64,000 bases of DNA from Burkholderia ambifaria (GTDB lineage: Bacteria > Pseudomonadota > Gammaproteobacteria > Burkholderiales > Burkholderiaceae): contig NZ_LKPJ01000015.1 of the NCBI RefSeq assembly GCF_001443045.1, forward strand, positions 152,396 through 216,395. Direction: 5' to 3'. Within the stretch, counting starts at the first letter, position 1. Every line of letters starts with the position of its first letter. The translations under genes were made by a program, and so were the position numbers. Under the pieces are notes generated by a model. The model did no database searches. It was given only the letters and a program-made list of their open reading frames with translations, and was not told the DNA's origin. This document shows, in pieces, positions 17,757 to 26,366 of this stretch.

Positions 17757-18656
17757 ATGCCGCGCGACAACTTTGCGGACCTGCTCGCCTTCATCGCCGT
17801 CGCGCGCGAGCGCAGCTTCACGCGCGCGGCCGCCCGGCTCGGCGTGTCGCAATCCGCACTCAGCCATACGATCCGCTCGCTCGAGACGCGTCTCGGCGTG
17901 CGGCTGCTCACGCGCACGACACGCAGCGTGGCGCCGACCGAAGCCGGCGAGCGCCTGCTGCAGAATCTCGCGCCGCGCTTCGACGAAATCGAGGCCGAAC
18001 TGACGGCGCTCGCCGAGTTGCGCGACAAGCCGGCCGGCACCGTGCGCATCAACGCGACCGACTACGTGATCCGCACGCTGCTGTGGCCGAAGCTGTCGCC
18101 GATCCTGCACGACTACCGCGACCTGAAGGTCGAATTCGTGACCGACTACGGGCTGTCCGACATTGTCGCGGAACGCTTCGACATCGGCGTACGGCTCGGC
18201 GACCAGATCGCGAAAGACATGATCGCGGTACGCATCTCGCCCGACCTGAAGATGGCGATCGTCGGCGCGCCCGCCTATTTCGCGGAACGCGAGCAGCCCG
18301 AGACGCCGCAGGATCTCGTCGCGCACGACTGCATCAACCTGCGCCTGCCGACGCACGGCGCGCTGTACGCATGGGAACTCGCGCGCGGCGACGACACGCT
18401 GCAGGTGCGCGTCGACGGCCAGGTCACGTTCAACGGCACCTATGAAATGCTCGACGCGGCGCTCGCCGGTTACGGCCTTGCGTACGTGCCGGCCGAACTC
18501 GCCGCACCGCACGTCGCCGCCGGCACGCTCGTCAGTGTGCTCGGCGACTGGTGCCCGACCTTTCCGGGCCATCACCTGTACTACGCGAGCCGGCGGCAAT
18601 CGTCGCGCGCATTCGCGCTGATCGTCGACGCGCTGCGCTACCCCGGCCATTCATGA
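17757..18656 (+). CDS. LysR-family transcriptional regulator
   Basis: A 299-aa LTTR. The N-terminal winged HTH reads FIAVARERSFTRAAARLGVS and SQSALSHTIRSLETRLGVRL, followed by TRTTRSVAPTEAG. The rest is the periplasmic-binding-like effector domain. It lies on the same strand as, and just upstream of, the decarboxylase-like and aldo/keto reductase genes, which it probably regulates. ATG at 17757 was chosen because the LTTR domain starts there. Confidence 0.9.
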   Translation: MPRDNFADLLAFIAVARERSFTRAAARLGVSQSALSHTIRSLETRLGVRLLTRTTRSVAPTEAGERLLQNLAPRFDEIEAELTALAELRDKPAGTVRINATDYVIRTLLWPKLSPILHDYRDLKVEFVTDYGLSDIVAERFDIGVRLGDQIAKDMIAVRISPDLKMAIVGAPAYFAEREQPETPQDLVAHDCINLRLPTHGALYAWELARGDDTLQVRVDGQVTFNGTYEMLDAALAGYGLAYVPAELAAPHVAAGTLVSVLGDWCPTFPGHHLYYASRRQSSRAFALIVDALRYPGHS

Positions 18657-18752
18657 ACCGGTTCGATAAGTGCATGCGCATTCCCGGGGATTATCGATAG
18701 GCGCATCGGTGGCTACCATCGTCGATGTCTTCAACGTCCTCCGTAGCCATCG

Positions 18753-19079
18753 ATGTCCAAACCGACTTCTGCCGCGCGCCAGGCCTTCGGCGCCATCGCG
18801 CCGGCCCTCGCCGACTACACCGACCACGTACTGTTCGGCGACGTATGGCAGCGCCCCGGCCTGTCGCCGCGCGATCGCAGCCTGATCACGGTCGCGAGCC
18901 TCGTCGCGCTGTATCGCGTCAACGAACTGCCGTTCCATCTGAAGAAGGCGCTCGACAACGGCATCACGCGCGACGAGCTGATCGAAGCGATCACGCATCT
19001 CGCGTTCTATTCGGGCTGGCCGACGGCCAGCTCGGCGTTGCCGATCGCGAAGCGCGTGTTCGACGAAGCGGGCGCGTGA
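18753..19079 (+). CDS. Carboxymuconolactone decarboxylase-family protein
   Basis: A 108-aa all-helical protein of the CMD/AhpD-like family: LSPRDRSLITVASLVAL, ELPFHLKKALDNGITRDEL and EAITHLAFYSGWPTA. It has no cysteine at all, so it cannot act like AhpD disulfide reductases; it belongs to the non-redox CMD group. Its position between a LysR regulator and an aldo/keto reductase is a common layout for small carbonyl or quinone stress modules. Exact substrate unknown. Confidence 0.88.
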   Translation: MSKPTSAARQAFGAIAPALADYTDHVLFGDVWQRPGLSPRDRSLITVASLVALYRVNELPFHLKKALDNGITRDELIEAITHLAFYSGWPTASSALPIAKRVFDEAGA

Positions 19080-19147
19080 GCGCGGGCTGCGCGCCGATTC
19101 AACTGACCTGAACCGACGCGGGCGCTCGCCCGCATGGAGCCTCTTGC

Positions 19148-20155
19148 ATGGATTACCGCTATCTCGGGCGCAGCGCGCTGAAAGTGTCGCCGCTGTGTGT
19201 CGGCGCGATGATGTTCGGCGGCGAAACCGACGAAGCGACGTCGGCGCGCATCATCGACAAGGCATTCGACCAGGGCGTCAACTTCATCGACACGGCCGAC
19301 GTCTATCACGCCGGTCGCTCGGAAGAAATCGTCGGCCGCGCGATCGCGCGGCATCGCGACAGCTGGGTCGTCGCGACGAAGTTCGGCTATCCGGCCGGAC
19401 CGGCCGCGGGGCCGAACCGTCAGGGCCAGTCGCGCAAATGGATTTACGAATCGGTCGACGCGAGCCTGAAGCGGCTCGGCACCGATTACATCGACATCCT
19501 GTATTTCCATCGCACGCTGACCGATGCACCGCTCGAAGAAGGGATGCGCGCGGTGGCCGACCTGATCCGGCAAGGCAAGGTGCGCTATGTCGGGCTGTCG
19601 AACTTCAAGGGCTGGCGCATCGCCGAAATCGTGCGCCTGGCCGACCAGCTCGGCATCGATCGTCCGGTTGCGAGCGAACCGCTGTACAACCTCGTCGATC
19701 GTACGGCCGAAGTGGAACAGCTGCCGGCGGCAGCGCATTACGGCATCGGCGTCGTGCCGTACAGCCCGCTCGCGCGCGGCGTGCTGACCGGCAAATACGC
19801 ACCGGGCACGCAACCGCCCGCCGATTCGCGTGCGGGCCGCGGCGACCGGCGCATCCAGCAGACGGAATGGCGGCCCGAGTCGCTGCACATCGCACAGCAG
19901 GTCGCCGCACATGCGACCGCGCGCGGCACGACGTCGGTCGCGTTCGCACTCGCGTGGGTGATGAAGAACCGGATCGTCAGCTCGACGATCGCCGGGCCGC
20001 GCACCGAAGCGCACTGGGACAGCTACATCGATGCGCTGACGCTCGAGCTCGGCCCCGACGACGAAAGCTTCGTCGATTCGCTGGTGCCGCCGGGACATGC
20101 GTCGACGCACGGTTATACGGATCCCGGCTATCCGGTCGAAGGGCGGAAGGTGTGA
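19148..20155 (+). CDS. Aldo/keto reductase
   Basis: A 335-aa NADPH-dependent aldo/keto reductase with a TIM barrel. The tetrad is visible: Asp and Tyr in FIDTADVYHAGRSEE, Lys in VVATKFGY, His in DILYFHRT. The late LAWVMKNRIVSSTIAGPRT holds the cofactor phosphate loop. It starts 68 bp after the CMD gene and is probably in the same LysR-controlled unit. Substrates of the group are small aldehydes and ketones. Confidence 0.92.
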   Translation: MDYRYLGRSALKVSPLCVGAMMFGGETDEATSARIIDKAFDQGVNFIDTADVYHAGRSEEIVGRAIARHRDSWVVATKFGYPAGPAAGPNRQGQSRKWIYESVDASLKRLGTDYIDILYFHRTLTDAPLEEGMRAVADLIRQGKVRYVGLSNFKGWRIAEIVRLADQLGIDRPVASEPLYNLVDRTAEVEQLPAAAHYGIGVVPYSPLARGVLTGKYAPGTQPPADSRAGRGDRRIQQTEWRPESLHIAQQVAAHATARGTTSVAFALAWVMKNRIVSSTIAGPRTEAHWDSYIDALTLELGPDDESFVDSLVPPGHASTHGYTDPGYPVEGRKV

Positions 20156-20372
20156 GGTTCGTCTGCTGAAACCGCAGGCGCGCTGCCCGACGGCATGATG
20201 CGATGCGTGCGATGGCGGGCAGGTGGAGGATGAGTGACTGACGCGCCGGACGATACCGGCCGGCAAGCTCGCACATGGCACGTCGTCACGCCCGGTGTCC
20301 TCGACGCGGTGAAACAACGAAAACGAAAAACGGAAGACGGCAGCGGCGCAAGCGCAAGCAGAAGCCGCGAGT

Positions 20373-20603
20373 TCAACTGCCGTGCGCGGCGTCGGCGCTC
20401 ACCACGCGATCGAAGAATTCCTGCGCACGCGCCAGTTCGTCCAGCGCGTGATCGAGGCGCGACATCGCGCGCGCATATTCGGCCGACGAGATGTCGTCGT
20501 CGCTTTCGCCGCGTACGGCACGAAACGCCTGATCGACGTTGCGCGTCGCTTCGACGAAGCGTTGCGCGGCCCGGGCTTCTCGCGAACAGATGTGGGTCGA
20601 CAT
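20373..20603 (-). CDS. Hypothetical small acidic protein
   Basis: A 76-aa protein starting MSTHICSREARAAQRFVEAT with GGGAGAAG before the ATG. It is predicted helical (AMSRLDHALDELARAQEFF). No family is recognised. It is a single-gene unit on the minus strand, convergent with the aldo/keto reductase. Confidence 0.65.
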   Translation of the reverse strand: MSTHICSREARAAQRFVEATRNVDQAFRAVRGESDDDISSAEYARAMSRLDHALDELARAQEFFDRVVSADAAHGS

Positions 20604-20910
20604 CGACACTTCTCCCTGAGGGTTGCAGTGTGAAGCAAGCCGACGCCCAGTGTGCGTGGTCCGCATGTCGGCGGCATGAACGACGGCAGGCAGCCTGTCG
20701 ACGCCCGGCCATCGCGCGGCGCGCTTCGTGGCGATTGTCGCGCGAGCCTCGCCGATCCGCTATGGCGAGATTGCAACAAATTCTTGCGCACCGAGATGGC
20801 GGCCACACCGGCGCGTGTCCTTGCACGCGCATCAACCTCTCTGCTTCCCTGCTTCCCTGCTTCCCTGCTTCCCTGCTTCCGTTACGCGCCGCGCATGAGC
20901 GACGCGAACG
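20604..20910. other. Intergenic region holding the 8-bp tandem repeat
   Basis: About 300 bp without a credible gene. The part near 20604 carries the promoter side of the small minus-strand gene, and the right end follows the stop of the next minus-strand gene. The only clear structure is the tandem repeat at 20841-20880. Confidence 0.5.
20841..20880. repeat. CTGCTTCC x5 tandem repeat
   Basis: Five exact head-to-tail copies of the octamer CTGCTTCC, 40 bp in all. It is pyrimidine-only on the plus strand and purine-only on the other. It lies 30 bp past the end of the unrecognised gene at 20911-21816. Copy number at such repeats often varies between strains through slippage. Confidence 0.95.
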
Positions 20911-21816
20911 TCATGCGCGCCCGATGCGTGGAAGCGCGAGACTGCCGAACGCGGCCGCTTCACCAGGCGACAGATCGAACAGATCGCCGGTGAGCTCGTG
21001 CGGATGCTCGGCTGCGGGCCGGCTGCGCAGCCGCGCGACATGCGTGGGCGCGACGTAGGCGGCCGCCGTTTCGATCGGCGGCACGTCGAACAGGTCGCGC
21101 GTGACGCCGCGCTCGGCATCCGTCGGCGAACGACCGCGCAAGCGCGCGACCAGCTCGACGAAGCGATCGAAATCGCCAGCACGCGTCGCCTTGTTGACGT
21201 CGGCGAGATCGCGCGCCTTCAGCACGCTCGGTTGCGCGAGCCGCACGAAATACGGTGCTTCGAGTTCGACCGACAGCGCGAGCGGATAGCTCTTGCCGGT
21301 TTGCTCCTTCGCGCGCCCGATGCAGTCGACCACGGCCGCGCCCTGCCCGACGCCGAGCGGCTTGCCCGTGCTCACGCTGCGCAGGTGATCGGGGAACACG
21401 CGCAGTTGCGTGCCGACCGTCAGCGCGGTGGACGATGCACAGACGAGCGCGTAGTGCTGTTCGCGACGCCGGCCCGACGGCAGCGTCGAGCGGCTCGCGA
21501 TGAACGTGTGCGGCGGAAGCGGCCGCACCTGGCCGCTGGCGTCGACCCAGGCATTCCACAGCAGCGCGTCCTCGCGCTTGCGCTCACCCGGCCGCGTGCG
21601 CGACGCGACTGGCGAGAACAGCGCGAGCAGCGAGCCCGTGCGATGCGCGGCGACTTGCGCGCTGCTGCCGAGCGGCTGGTTGATGCCCCACAGAAAACGC
21701 CCGCCCCCGAGCCGACGCTCCCATTCCTTGCGGAGCACGACGGTCGGCAGTTCCTCGCCGGACTCGGTACCGATCTTCGTCCAGCAGAACGTGGGAGGGA
21801 GATGTTTCAGTGTCAT
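20911..21816 (-). CDS. Unrecognised 301-aa protein, divergent from an HTH gene
   Basis: I do not recognise this protein. It begins MTLKHLPPTFCWTKIGTESG and has a Trp-rich N-terminal part (EWERRLGGGRFLWGINQPLG), a middle with QHYALVCASSTALTVG and YPLALSVELEAPYFVRL, and a C-terminal internal repeat: DLFDVPPIETAA (residues 241-252) and DLFDLSPGEAAA (278-289). There is no signal peptide or membrane segment. It faces a small HTH regulator across a 78-bp gap, a layout common for regulated accessory genes and some toxin-like systems. The start was chosen at the ATG at 21816; an in-frame start further upstream is possible but would overlap the HTH gene. Confidence 0.6.
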   Translation of the reverse strand: MTLKHLPPTFCWTKIGTESGEELPTVVLRKEWERRLGGGRFLWGINQPLGSSAQVAAHRTGSLLALFSPVASRTRPGERKREDALLWNAWVDASGQVRPLPPHTFIASRSTLPSGRRREQHYALVCASSTALTVGTQLRVFPDHLRSVSTGKPLGVGQGAAVVDCIGRAKEQTGKSYPLALSVELEAPYFVRLAQPSVLKARDLADVNKATRAGDFDRFVELVARLRGRSPTDAERGVTRDLFDVPPIETAAAYVAPTHVARLRSRPAAEHPHELTGDLFDLSPGEAAAFGSLALPRIGRA

Positions 21817-21858
21817 CAACTTTCTCGGGATACAGCCTCGCTGGTGACAGCAAGCCCA

Positions 21859-21887
21859 TTCAACAACCGTAACTGTATAGGTATAAT
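21859..21887 (+). promoter_or_regulatory. Possible sigma-70 promoter of the HTH gene
   Basis: TTCAAC, a 17-base spacer and a perfect TATAAT (21882-21887). The -10 overlaps the first possible ATG (21886). If it is used, translation must begin at the next in-frame ATG (21895), making the mRNA nearly leaderless. Confidence 0.4.
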
Positions 21888-21894
21888 GCATCGC

Positions 21895-22233
21895 ATGGAA
21901 GCCCCGGATCACGATTTTCCTGTACAAGACCTGTTACGCCGCCTGATGGCGGACACGCGCTCGTCCAGCGAAATCGCACGACTTTCCGGCGTCAGCCAGC
22001 CGACCGTGTCGCGCCTGCGGCTGTCGAACGGGCATCGGCTGCGGCGCAGCGCGCCATTCAACAAGCTATGCAGTTTCTATGGCGTCGATACCAGCCCGGC
22101 GCGCCGCCGCTACAACGACCTGCTGCGCGAAGCGATCGTCGACGCCTGGGACGGCTCCGACGAGCACGGGCGCGCGCTGCTGGTCGTGATTCAGGGATTG
22201 AAGGATCTGCAGGCGAAGGCCGACGATGGATGA
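21895..22233 (+). CDS. Small helix-turn-helix DNA-binding protein
   Basis: A 112-aa protein with an N-terminal HTH: LLRRLMADTRSSSEIARLSG, then VSQPTVSRLRLSNGHRLRR, of the XRE/YdaS type. The C-terminus (RRRYNDLLREAIVDAWDGSD) is helical. It is divergent from the unrecognised gene and may repress both. ATG at 21895 was preferred because a TATAAT overlaps the ATG at 21886, which would add three residues. Confidence 0.72.
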   Translation: MEAPDHDFPVQDLLRRLMADTRSSSEIARLSGVSQPTVSRLRLSNGHRLRRSAPFNKLCSFYGVDTSPARRRYNDLLREAIVDAWDGSDEHGRALLVVIQGLKDLQAKADDG

Positions 22234-22822
22234 CGGCGCGCGGGCGTTCATGAACGAAATGAAGGCTGAGTTCATTCAGTGAGCGGGCGGTGGCGAATGC
22301 GATTCGTCATCGCCCGTTTTGCATCGGGCGATGCGACACGAAGCAACGGCAAGCGCATCGCCGAACTCGCGCCCGGCGCAATCACGCCACACGCCCGCAC
22401 CGGCAATGCGCCGAAACTTTATTTACCCTCAGCTAAAAAAGTTTGACACGGCGTTTTCACTGAGATAAGTTTTGCGCAAGCTTCCGGAAAGCAAACGCGA
22501 ACCGGCAAGCCATCACGATGCGCGGCGCGGCCGAAACCGCCGATCCGTTTCATTCCGTCGCCGCACGCGCGTCACGTCGTGTGTTTCCGCAGCGCAGCAC
22601 CGCAGCTCGCAACATCCCCGTCTCATCGAATGGTGTCGTTCCGTTCCATCTGGAAGAACGCATGGCATGCGCACGTTCGATTCGCAGTCCTGCATGGTTC
22701 GCGGCGCTGCCGTTTTCCTGATGGTGCAGTTTCCTCTTCGTCAAATGCAGTCATCGGCCCGGCCCGCAGGGGGCGTATCGCGGACCGGTCGTCTACACAC
22801 AATCAGAAGAACGAGGTCGGCA
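22234..22822. other. Leader region of the CocE/PepX gene
   Basis: About 590 bp. It carries a good promoter at 22443-22471 and then about 345 bp of untranslated leader. The reading frame of the downstream gene stays open back to about 22472, but the Arg/Ser-rich translation there lacks protein character and the lipoprotein signal starts at 22823. The long leader could hold RNA control elements; none was recognised. Confidence 0.5.
22443..22471 (+). promoter_or_regulatory. Sigma-70 type promoter for the CocE/PepX gene
   Basis: A perfect TTGACA -35, a 17-base spacer and TAAGTT as -10, in an AT-rich pocket. It would start transcription near 22478, leaving a leader of about 345 nt before the ATG. 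Confidence 0.55.
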
Positions 22823-24778
22823 ATGCAATTTCATGTCAGAGGATCGCGTCGCGCATGGCTACCCGCGCTCGTTGCAGCGGCAACGCTCGCCGCGTGCGGC
22901 GGTGACGACGGCGGCAGCGTGGCGGGCGTGTCCGCACTCGCGCAAGGTCAAGGTCAGCAGGACGACGGCGCGGCAGCGGCGGCCGACGCGCAAGGGCTCG
23001 CGTCGCGCATGTCGCCGTCGGGCGTTCCGTACGCGAATCCGGCCAGCGGCGGACGCTATAAACCGGTGATCAGCAACGGCCAGGTGCAGCCGTCACTGTC
23101 GGGCGGCACGATCGAGGAAAACGCGTGGGTCGACACGCCGGTCGATTCCGACGGCGACGGTACGCGCGACCGCATTCACGTGCGCATCGTGCGGCCGACC
23201 GAAACCGCCAACGGCGCACGCACACCGGTCATCGTGCTCGCGAGCCCGTATTACGCCGGGCTCGCCGACAGCCCCGATCACGACGTCGACGTCGAACTCG
23301 ACGGCACACCGCATCCCGCGGCAACGGCCGCCGCCGTCGGCACGTCCGCGCGAATCATGGCCGCCGCGCCGCAAGTCAGGATGCTGCAGCAGCTCGAAGC
23401 CGCCGCGGCCGGTCGCTCGTGGATCGAAAGCTATTTCGTGCCGCGCGGCTTCACGATCGTCTATGCCGATTCGCTCGGCACCGCCGGCTCCGACGGCTGC
23501 CCGACGATCCTCACGCGCGACGAATCCGTCGCGATGGCGTCGGTGATCCGCTGGCTCGGCCGCGATGCGAGCGCGAAGGATGCGAACGGCAAGCCCGTCG
23601 TCGCGAACTGGTCGACGGGCCACGTCGGCATGTACGGCGTGTCGTACGACGGCACGCTGCCGAAGATGGTCGCGAGCCTGCGCACGCGCGGGCTCGACGC
23701 GATCGTGCCGATCGCCGGGCTGTCGAACATGTACGGCTACTACCGCTCGGGCGGGCTCGTGCGCGCGCCGGAGGGGTATCAGGGCGAGGACGTCGACGTC
23801 TATATCAAGGCGCTGCTGACGAATGCGCATCCGGAGCGCTGCACGCACCTGATCGACGAAGCGCTGCAGAAGGAGGACCGCAAGACGGGCGACTATTCGC
23901 CGTTCTGGGCCGCGCGCGACATCCCGACCGCGCACGCCGTCGCGCCGGCACTCGTTGCGCAAGGGCTGACCGACGACAACGTGCGCGTCGACCAGTCGAC
24001 GTCGTGGTATCTCGCGATGCGCCGGCAACGCGTGCCGACGCAGCTGTGGCTGCATCGCCTGAAGCACACCGACCCGACCCGCGTGCCGGCGATGGCCGAT
24101 GCATGGCCCTCGGAGGTAAACCGCTGGTTCACGCGCTATCTGATCGGCGCCGACAACGGTGTCGAACGCGATCCGCGCGCGGTGGTCGAGCAGGCGGACG
24201 GCACGCTGCTGAGGGAAGCGGACTGGGCCGCGCGGCGCGCGACGCCGGTCGCGTATTTCGCGGGCGGCGACGGCACCGGTACCGGCACGCTGTTGCGGAT
24301 GCCGAGCGGCGGCCCGCTCGCGCGCTTCACCGACGATGCGACGATTCCCGCGCTCACGCTGGCGAACGCACCGACCGGCGAGCATCGCAGCCGCTTCGAG
24401 ACGGCCCCGTTCGCGGCCGCGACGCGCCTGTCCGGCACCGCGACCGCACGCGTGCGGCTGACCTTCACCGGCGTCGCGAACGTAACGGCGCTGCTGGTCG
24501 ACCGCGCGCCGGACGGCACGGCGACGATCGTCACGCGGGCATGGACCGATCCGCGCAATCGCGTGTCGGCGTGGTTCTCGGAGCCCGTGCTGCCGGGAAT
24601 GCCGTATGACCTGAAGCTGACGTTCATGCCGCGCGACTACACGCTCGAAGCGGGTCACAAGCTCGGCCTCGTCGTGCTGTCGAGCGACAACGAGGCGACG
24701 CTGCGGCCCACACCGGGTACGGGGCTCGCGCTCGATCCGGAGGGTACGTCGGTAACGGTGCCGCTGGTGTCGTCCTGA
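22823..24778 (+). CDS. CocE/NonD (X-Pro dipeptidyl-peptidase-like) lipoprotein hydrolase
   Basis: A 651-aa alpha/beta hydrolase of the CocE/X-prolyl dipeptidyl-peptidase family. The signal peptide ends in the lipobox LAAC (Cys25), so it is a lipoprotein. The nucleophile elbow is VGMYGVSYDGTLPKMVA, followed by the cap and a C-terminal jelly-roll PepX_C domain (GHKLGLVVLSSDNEATLRPT). Relatives cleave Xaa-Pro peptides, cocaine-like esters or glutaryl amides. The large region before the elbow (VPRGFTIVYADSLGTAGSDG) fits the PepX type. It is transcribed alone from a promoter about 350 bp upstream. Confidence 0.9.
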   Translation: MQFHVRGSRRAWLPALVAAATLAACGGDDGGSVAGVSALAQGQGQQDDGAAAAADAQGLASRMSPSGVPYANPASGGRYKPVISNGQVQPSLSGGTIEENAWVDTPVDSDGDGTRDRIHVRIVRPTETANGARTPVIVLASPYYAGLADSPDHDVDVELDGTPHPAATAAAVGTSARIMAAAPQVRMLQQLEAAAAGRSWIESYFVPRGFTIVYADSLGTAGSDGCPTILTRDESVAMASVIRWLGRDASAKDANGKPVVANWSTGHVGMYGVSYDGTLPKMVASLRTRGLDAIVPIAGLSNMYGYYRSGGLVRAPEGYQGEDVDVYIKALLTNAHPERCTHLIDEALQKEDRKTGDYSPFWAARDIPTAHAVAPALVAQGLTDDNVRVDQSTSWYLAMRRQRVPTQLWLHRLKHTDPTRVPAMADAWPSEVNRWFTRYLIGADNGVERDPRAVVEQADGTLLREADWAARRATPVAYFAGGDGTGTGTLLRMPSGGPLARFTDDATIPALTLANAPTGEHRSRFETAPFAAATRLSGTATARVRLTFTGVANVTALLVDRAPDGTATIVTRAWTDPRNRVSAWFSEPVLPGMPYDLKLTFMPRDYTLEAGHKLGLVVLSSDNEATLRPTPGTGLALDPEGTSVTVPLVSS

Positions 24779-24811
24779 ACGGGCGAGGCCGGCCGTGACG
24801 CATGACGGCCA

Positions 24812-24870
24812 GCGCGTGCGATCGCGAACGATCGCACGCGCCGCGCAACGATTTCACCGTCGCGCGGCGC
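24812..24870. terminator. Two hairpins between convergent genes
   Basis: A perfect 13-bp stem with a CGAA loop (24812-24841) is followed by a 9-bp inverted repeat (24838-24846 with 24862-24870). Both lie between the convergent CocE/PepX and M20 genes. There is no strong T-run, so these could work as a bidirectional transcript end without being classic Rho-independent terminators. Confidence 0.5.
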
Positions 24871-24892
24871 CGGCCCTCATCGGCAACCCCGC

Positions 24893-26155
24893 TCAATCCG
24901 CCACGAGACGCCTGAGCACGACATCCAGCAACACGTTCGCGCCGTCGACGAGCTGATCGTCGTCGGTATGTTCGCGCGGGTTGTGGCTGATCCCGCCGCG
25001 GCTCGGCACGAAGATCATCGCGGCCGGCGCGATGCGCGCGATCATTTGCGCGTCGTGGCCGGCGCCCGACGTCATCCGGCGATGCGAAAAGCCCATCCGC
25101 TTTGCCGACGCCTCGATTTCGTCGGTAAGCCCCGCATCGAACACGACCGGCTCGAAACGCGCGAGCCGCTCGGTCGTGATCCGGACGCCCTCTTGCGCCG
25201 CCACCTTGTCGAGGAAACCGGCGAGGCGCTTCTCCGCCTCCTGCAGGCGCGCTTCGTCCGGATCGCGCAGGTCCACCGTGAATACGGCCTTGCGCGGAAT
25301 CACGTTGATCACGTTCGGCTCGATGCGCAGCATGCCGATCGTCGCGAGGGTCGTGCCGCTCGCCACCGCGAGATCGCGCAGGAAGGTCGCGACCGCCGCC
25401 GCTGCCCAGCCCGCGTCATGGCGCAGATGCGTCGGCGTCGTGCCGGCATGGTTCGCGTTCCCCTGCACGGTGACCTGCTGCCAGGAAATGCCCTGCAGGT
25501 TTTCGACCACGCCGATGCGGATCTGCTCGGCCTCGAGAATCGGCCCTTGCTCGATGTGCAGTTCGAGATACGCGTGCGGCACGATCGCGCCGGGTTCCAG
25601 TTCGCCGGCATAGCCGATCCGCGCGAGTTCGTCGCCCAGGCGCGTGCCGTCGATGCCGACCGTATCCAGCGCGGCCTCCACCGGCATGCCGCCGGCGTAA
25701 ACGAGCGAACCCATCATGTCCGGCTGATAGCGGATGCCTTCTTCATTCGTGAATACGCCGACCGTGATCGAACGTTGCGGGCGGATGCCGGCCCGGCGAA
25801 ATGCGCGCACGACGGCGAGACCGGCGAGTACGCCGTAACAGCCATCGAGCGCGCCCGCATTCGTCACGGTGTCGATGTGCGAGCCCATCATCAGCGGCCG
25901 CTCGCTGCCATCGTCGGATGCGGAACGCAACGTGCCAAACACGTTGCCGATCCGGTCGACCTGAACATCGAGGTCGAGCTCGCGCATCCATTCGACGACG
26001 AGGTCGCGCCCGGCCCGCTCGTCGTCCGTCAGCGCGATGCGGGTCCGGCCGCCGGCCTCGGGATCGGCACCGATCTCGCCGAGTCGTCGCAGTTGGTCGA
26101 GAAGAAGCGCTCCATCCAGCTCGAGCGCCGGCAGCGATGCGGCGGGGGTATTCAT
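24893..26155 (-). CDS. M20-family N-carbamoyl-amino acid/allantoate amidohydrolase
   Basis: A 420-aa dinuclear metal hydrolase of the hydantoinase/carbamoylase group. Metal sites: His and Asp in MMGSHIDTVTNAGALDGCYG, the Glu pair in VFTNEEGIRYQP, and a late His in SHNPREHTDDDQL. The dimerisation domain carries GNANHAGTTPTHLRHDA. It hydrolyses ureido or carbamoyl groups, for example N-carbamoyl-L-amino acids, beta-ureidopropionate or allantoate. No hydantoinase or purine gene is adjacent, so the substrate is open. The ATG at 26155 follows GGAGACGATCG. Confidence 0.9.
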   Translation of the reverse strand: MNTPAASLPALELDGALLLDQLRRLGEIGADPEAGGRTRIALTDDERAGRDLVVEWMRELDLDVQVDRIGNVFGTLRSASDDGSERPLMMGSHIDTVTNAGALDGCYGVLAGLAVVRAFRRAGIRPQRSITVGVFTNEEGIRYQPDMMGSLVYAGGMPVEAALDTVGIDGTRLGDELARIGYAGELEPGAIVPHAYLELHIEQGPILEAEQIRIGVVENLQGISWQQVTVQGNANHAGTTPTHLRHDAGWAAAAVATFLRDLAVASGTTLATIGMLRIEPNVINVIPRKAVFTVDLRDPDEARLQEAEKRLAGFLDKVAAQEGVRITTERLARFEPVVFDAGLTDEIEASAKRMGFSHRRMTSGAGHDAQMIARIAPAAMIFVPSRGGISHNPREHTDDDQLVDGANVLLDVVLRRLVAD

Positions 26156-26366
26156 CGATCGTCTCCATGAGCGGCACGCGCCCGGCCCGTTGCCGGACGT
26201 GATGGAGTGAAATTTTATTTCAGCCGGATCGATATTTCGGCTCTCAATTGGCGGCGGAGACGCAATTTTTTCTCATCTTCGCGCGCCGATTGCGATAAAC
26301 GCGTGCTGGTGCTTCTTCTCGCCGGCGCGCCCTTTCATGCGTTGCGCACGTGCCACCCCGCGTCGC

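Noticed and set aside
18753..19079. AhpD-like alkylhydroperoxidase
   Set aside because: The protein has no cysteine, so the CxxC reductase chemistry is impossible.
20911..22233. Call of a toxin-antitoxin system for the divergent pair
   Set aside because: Known type II pairs are usually in one operon and the larger protein has no toxin motif that I recognise. It was kept only as an unrecognised pair.
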